The notes beneath the pieces are model-generated. The model searched no databases. It was given only the letters and a program-made list of their open reading frames with translations, and had not been told where the DNA came from. From Porticoccaceae bacterium (GTDB lineage Bacteria; Pseudomonadota; Gammaproteobacteria; Pseudomonadales; Porticoccaceae), in NCBI GenBank assembly GCA_023255165.1, contig JALRJD010000264.1:1-8534 (forward strand): a stretch of DNA of 8,534 nt. The letters run 5' to 3'. Made by a program: the position numbers and the translations under genes. Positions 7,521 through 8,534 of the stretch are shown piece after piece (the stretch's first letter is position 1; every line of letters begins with the position of its first letter).

Positions 7521-7826
7521 GTGACTGATACCAATAACTCTGCTATGGCAGAGTCTGCCGATACCTCGATCGACACTTCAACTGGCTCTTTAGCCGGCGC
7601 TTTAGCCGGCACTGGCCCCGAAGCCAAGCATAAGAAAAAGCCCTCTCTGGGTTCTGTGGTGAAAAGTGTGCTGGCCGCCGGGATTGGTGTACAGAGTAAT
7701 AAAAACCGCGAGCGCGATTTTGAAGATGGCAGCCCACTTGCCTTTATTATTGGCGGTGTGATTTTTACGATTGTTTTTATCGTCACCGTGGCGCTGGTTG
7801 TGGGTTTTGTTTTAAGTAAAAACTAA
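7521..7826 (+). CDS. DUF2970 family small inner-membrane protein
   Basis: 101 residues, GTG start. Residues 1-35 are a Ser/Thr/Ala-rich, probably disordered tail. Residues 37-71 (KHKKKPSLGSVVKSVLAAGI, then GVQSNKNRERDFEDGSP) match the conserved core of DUF2970. Residues about 73-98 are one hydrophobic transmembrane helix, with a two-residue SKN end. The positively charged N-terminal side suggests that the N-terminus stays in the cytoplasm. No function is known for the family. The start is not fully settled: the GTG has only a weak AGAG upstream, and an in-frame ATG (codon 9, 7545) is possible. The gap to metH is 54 bp with no terminator seen, so co-transcription with metH is likely. The bidirectional terminator at 7847-7883 ends the unit. 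Confidence 0.85.
   Translation: MTDTNNSAMAESADTSIDTSTGSLAGALAGTGPEAKHKKKPSLGSVVKSVLAAGIGVQSNKNRERDFEDGSPLAFIIGGVIFTIVFIVTVALVVGFVLSKN
7589..7612 (+). repeat. Two tandem 12-bp copies within the DUF2970 gene
   Basis: TTTAGCCGGCGC is followed directly by TTTAGCCGGCAC, differing at one base and encoding LAGA-LAGT in the disordered N-terminal tail. This is most simply a slippage duplication that keeps the frame. Confidence 0.8.
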
Positions 7827-7846
7827 ACGCAAAAAAGCCGAAATTT

Positions 7847-7883
7847 AAAAAAGCCGCAATGTTAATCCATCGCGGCTTTTTTT
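7847..7883. terminator. Bidirectional intrinsic terminator between convergent genes
   Basis: AAAAAAGCCGC (7847-7857) pairs with GCGGCTTTTTT (7872-7882) around a 14-base loop, giving a GC core flanked by an A-run and a T-run that works on either strand. It serves the metH-DUF2970 unit on the plus strand and the ferredoxin gene on the minus strand. An extra AAAAAAGCCG copy at 7831-7840 could form a competing stem. Confidence 0.9.
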
Positions 7884-7913
7884 ATCGCTAGCTAAACTGC
7901 AACTGTAACTAAT

Positions 7914-8234
7914 TTAGTATTGAGACTCAGGCAACGTAACAACCAGACCATCGAGCTCATCCGACATGGTAATCTGGCAGGCAAGGCGGCTGTTAGGCTG
8001 CGGATCAACCACACAGGTCAGCATCTCTTGCTCCATATCGCCGGCGGCGCCGGTCTTTTCAATCCAGGCTTCATCCACATAGCAGTGACAGGTTGCGCAG
8101 GCGCAGGCGCCGCCACACTCTCCCAAAATTCCGTCGATCATATTATCCAGCGCACCGACCATCAGGTTGGATCCGGTTGCGATCTCGGCTTCATATTGAC
8201 CACCGTTGTGGGTTTTGTAGATAACTGTCGGCAT
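7914..8234 (-). CDS. [2Fe-2S] ferredoxin, adrenodoxin/putidaredoxin (P450) type
   Basis: 106 residues, full length. It is a soluble one-electron carrier. The cluster ligands are Cys40, Cys46, Cys49 (C-x5-C-x2-C within ECGGACACATCHCYV) and Cys86 (NSRLACQI), almost the same numbering as putidaredoxin (39/45/48/86). The ending LDGLVVTLPESQY is typical of bacterial P450-type ferredoxins rather than the ISC-operon Fdx, though the two are related. Its usual partners would be a ferredoxin reductase and a cytochrome P450 or other oxygenase; neither is in the window. Three extra cysteines (44, 51, 74) are present. GGGGAG at 8249-8244, nine bases before ATG, supports the start. It is a stand-alone gene: a terminator lies at 7847-7883 downstream and another at 8431-8464 upstream. 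Three tandem repeats lie upstream at 8303-8344. Confidence 0.93.
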   Translation of the reverse strand: MPTVIYKTHNGGQYEAEIATGSNLMVGALDNMIDGILGECGGACACATCHCYVDEAWIEKTGAAGDMEQEMLTCVVDPQPNSRLACQITMSDELDGLVVTLPESQY

Positions 8235-8302
8235 AAGATTAAACTCCCCAAGTCCCGGCCAACCGACTGCTGACCAATAGACTGCGATTTAAGTGATAGT
8301 TG

Positions 8303-8344
8303 TTAACTGGTTGTTTTTAACTGGTTGTTTTTAACTGATTGTGA
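8303..8344. repeat. Three tandem 14-bp repeats upstream of the ferredoxin gene
   Basis: TTAACTGGTTGTTT occurs twice exactly (8303-8316, 8317-8330), followed by a diverged third copy, TTAACTGATTGTGA (8331-8344). The array ends about 69 bp upstream of the ferredoxin ATG, where an activator or repressor could act on its promoter. It may equally be simple slippage in AT-rich spacer DNA. No clear -35/-10 pair was identified nearby. Confidence 0.85.
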
Positions 8345-8430
8345 TTAAGTTATTTTTTGACGCGCAATTGTTCCCCAACCGACACCGGTTTGGCAACCAT
8401 CAGCCACCAGATAATGACCGAAAAAATTAA

Positions 8431-8464
8431 AAAAAGCTGCCCTGAAAAATCAGGACAGCTTTTT
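8431..8464 (-). terminator. Strong intrinsic terminator after the outer-membrane receptor gene
   Basis: AAAAAGCTG-C-CCTGA and TCAGG-A-CAGCTTTTT form a 14-bp stem with one mismatch and an AAAA loop. On the minus strand it is followed by a run of seven T, 23 bases past the receptor stop codon. It isolates the ferredoxin gene from the receptor gene. Confidence 0.9.
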
Positions 8465-8486
8465 CGTTTACTGCCTACGGTGTCGT

Positions 8487-8534
8487 TTAAAAGTTGTACT
8501 TGGCCTGCAGTGCAACGTTCAGCGGACGGTTGAC
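8487..8534 (-). CDS. Probable TonB-dependent outer-membrane receptor, C-terminal 15 residues only
   Basis: The minus strand reads VNRPLNVALQAKYNF followed by TAA (8489-8487) and is open at the right edge. Alternating hydrophobic residues with a final aromatic Phe after a Tyr make up the C-terminal beta-strand signature of outer-membrane beta-barrels, recognised by the BAM complex. 'RP.NV.LQ..Y.F' is a common ending of TonB-dependent receptors. The immediately following strong terminator supports a true gene end. Only the last strand is visible, so the substrate cannot be judged, and another class of barrel protein is possible. Confidence 0.65.
   Translation of the reverse strand, partial: VNRPLNVALQAKYNF

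Noticed and set aside
8350..8430. Minus-strand frame ending VAKPVSVGEQLRVKK between the receptor and ferredoxin genes
   Set aside because: It opens inside the terminator and leaves only a 16-residue peptide from the first ATG, with no good ribosome-binding site; at most a gene fragment, and not supportable.
8415..8534. Plus-strand reading frame starting ATGACCGAAAAAATT that runs through the right-hand hairpin
   Set aside because: It reads through a strong terminator and the antisense of the receptor end, and it has no ribosome-binding site.
838..8534. FecI/FecR remnant and the receptor end at 8487-8534 as parts of one sigma/anti-sigma/receptor operon
   Set aside because: They are more than 7 kb apart with several intact, unrelated, differently oriented genes and terminators between them, so a shared origin cannot be claimed from this window.

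Overview
The window looks like a stretch of chromosome from a Gram-negative gammaproteobacterium, most likely a free-living, possibly marine relative of the Pseudomonadales/Cellvibrionales. The evidence is a full-length cobalamin-dependent MetH, NfuA, a DUF2970 membrane protein, a gammaproteobacterial-style TrmK-like methyltransferase (DCCCDHG motif), a P450-type [2Fe-2S] ferredoxin, a poly-Gly-anchored lipoprotein and the C-terminal end of a probable TonB-dependent receptor. Base composition looks moderate. The lineage is inferred from protein style, not from a search.

Layout, left to right. 1-654 (minus) is a TrmK-like tRNA methyltransferase cut by the left edge. Just upstream, 647-1035 (minus) appears to hold the decayed remains of a FecI-type ECF sigma factor and its FecR-type anti-sigma partner. 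1055-2839 (minus) is a 594-residue surface lipoprotein with a probable beta-propeller. 2927-3508 (minus) is nfuA, an iron-sulfur carrier. The roughly 200-bp gap at 3509-3707 is a divergent promoter region with a perfect 18-bp palindrome placed over the expected metH transcription start. 3708-7466 (plus) is metH, starting at TTG. 7521-7826 (plus) is a DUF2970 membrane protein, probably read through from metH and closed by a bidirectional terminator at 7847-7883. 7914-8234 (minus) is a [2Fe-2S] ferredoxin, with three tandem 14-bp repeats upstream of it. A strong terminator at 8431-8464 follows the last 15 codons of an outer-membrane receptor (8487-8534, minus) that runs off the right edge.

How the genes work together. 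MetH, NfuA and the ferredoxin are housekeeping functions in one-carbon/methionine metabolism, Fe-S repair and electron transfer. They sit in separate transcription units and share no obvious pathway. I do not see a new defence, mobile or biosynthetic system. The points most worth a second look are the metH palindrome, the apparent FecI/FecR relic, the repeat array upstream of the ferredoxin and the uncharacterised lipoprotein.
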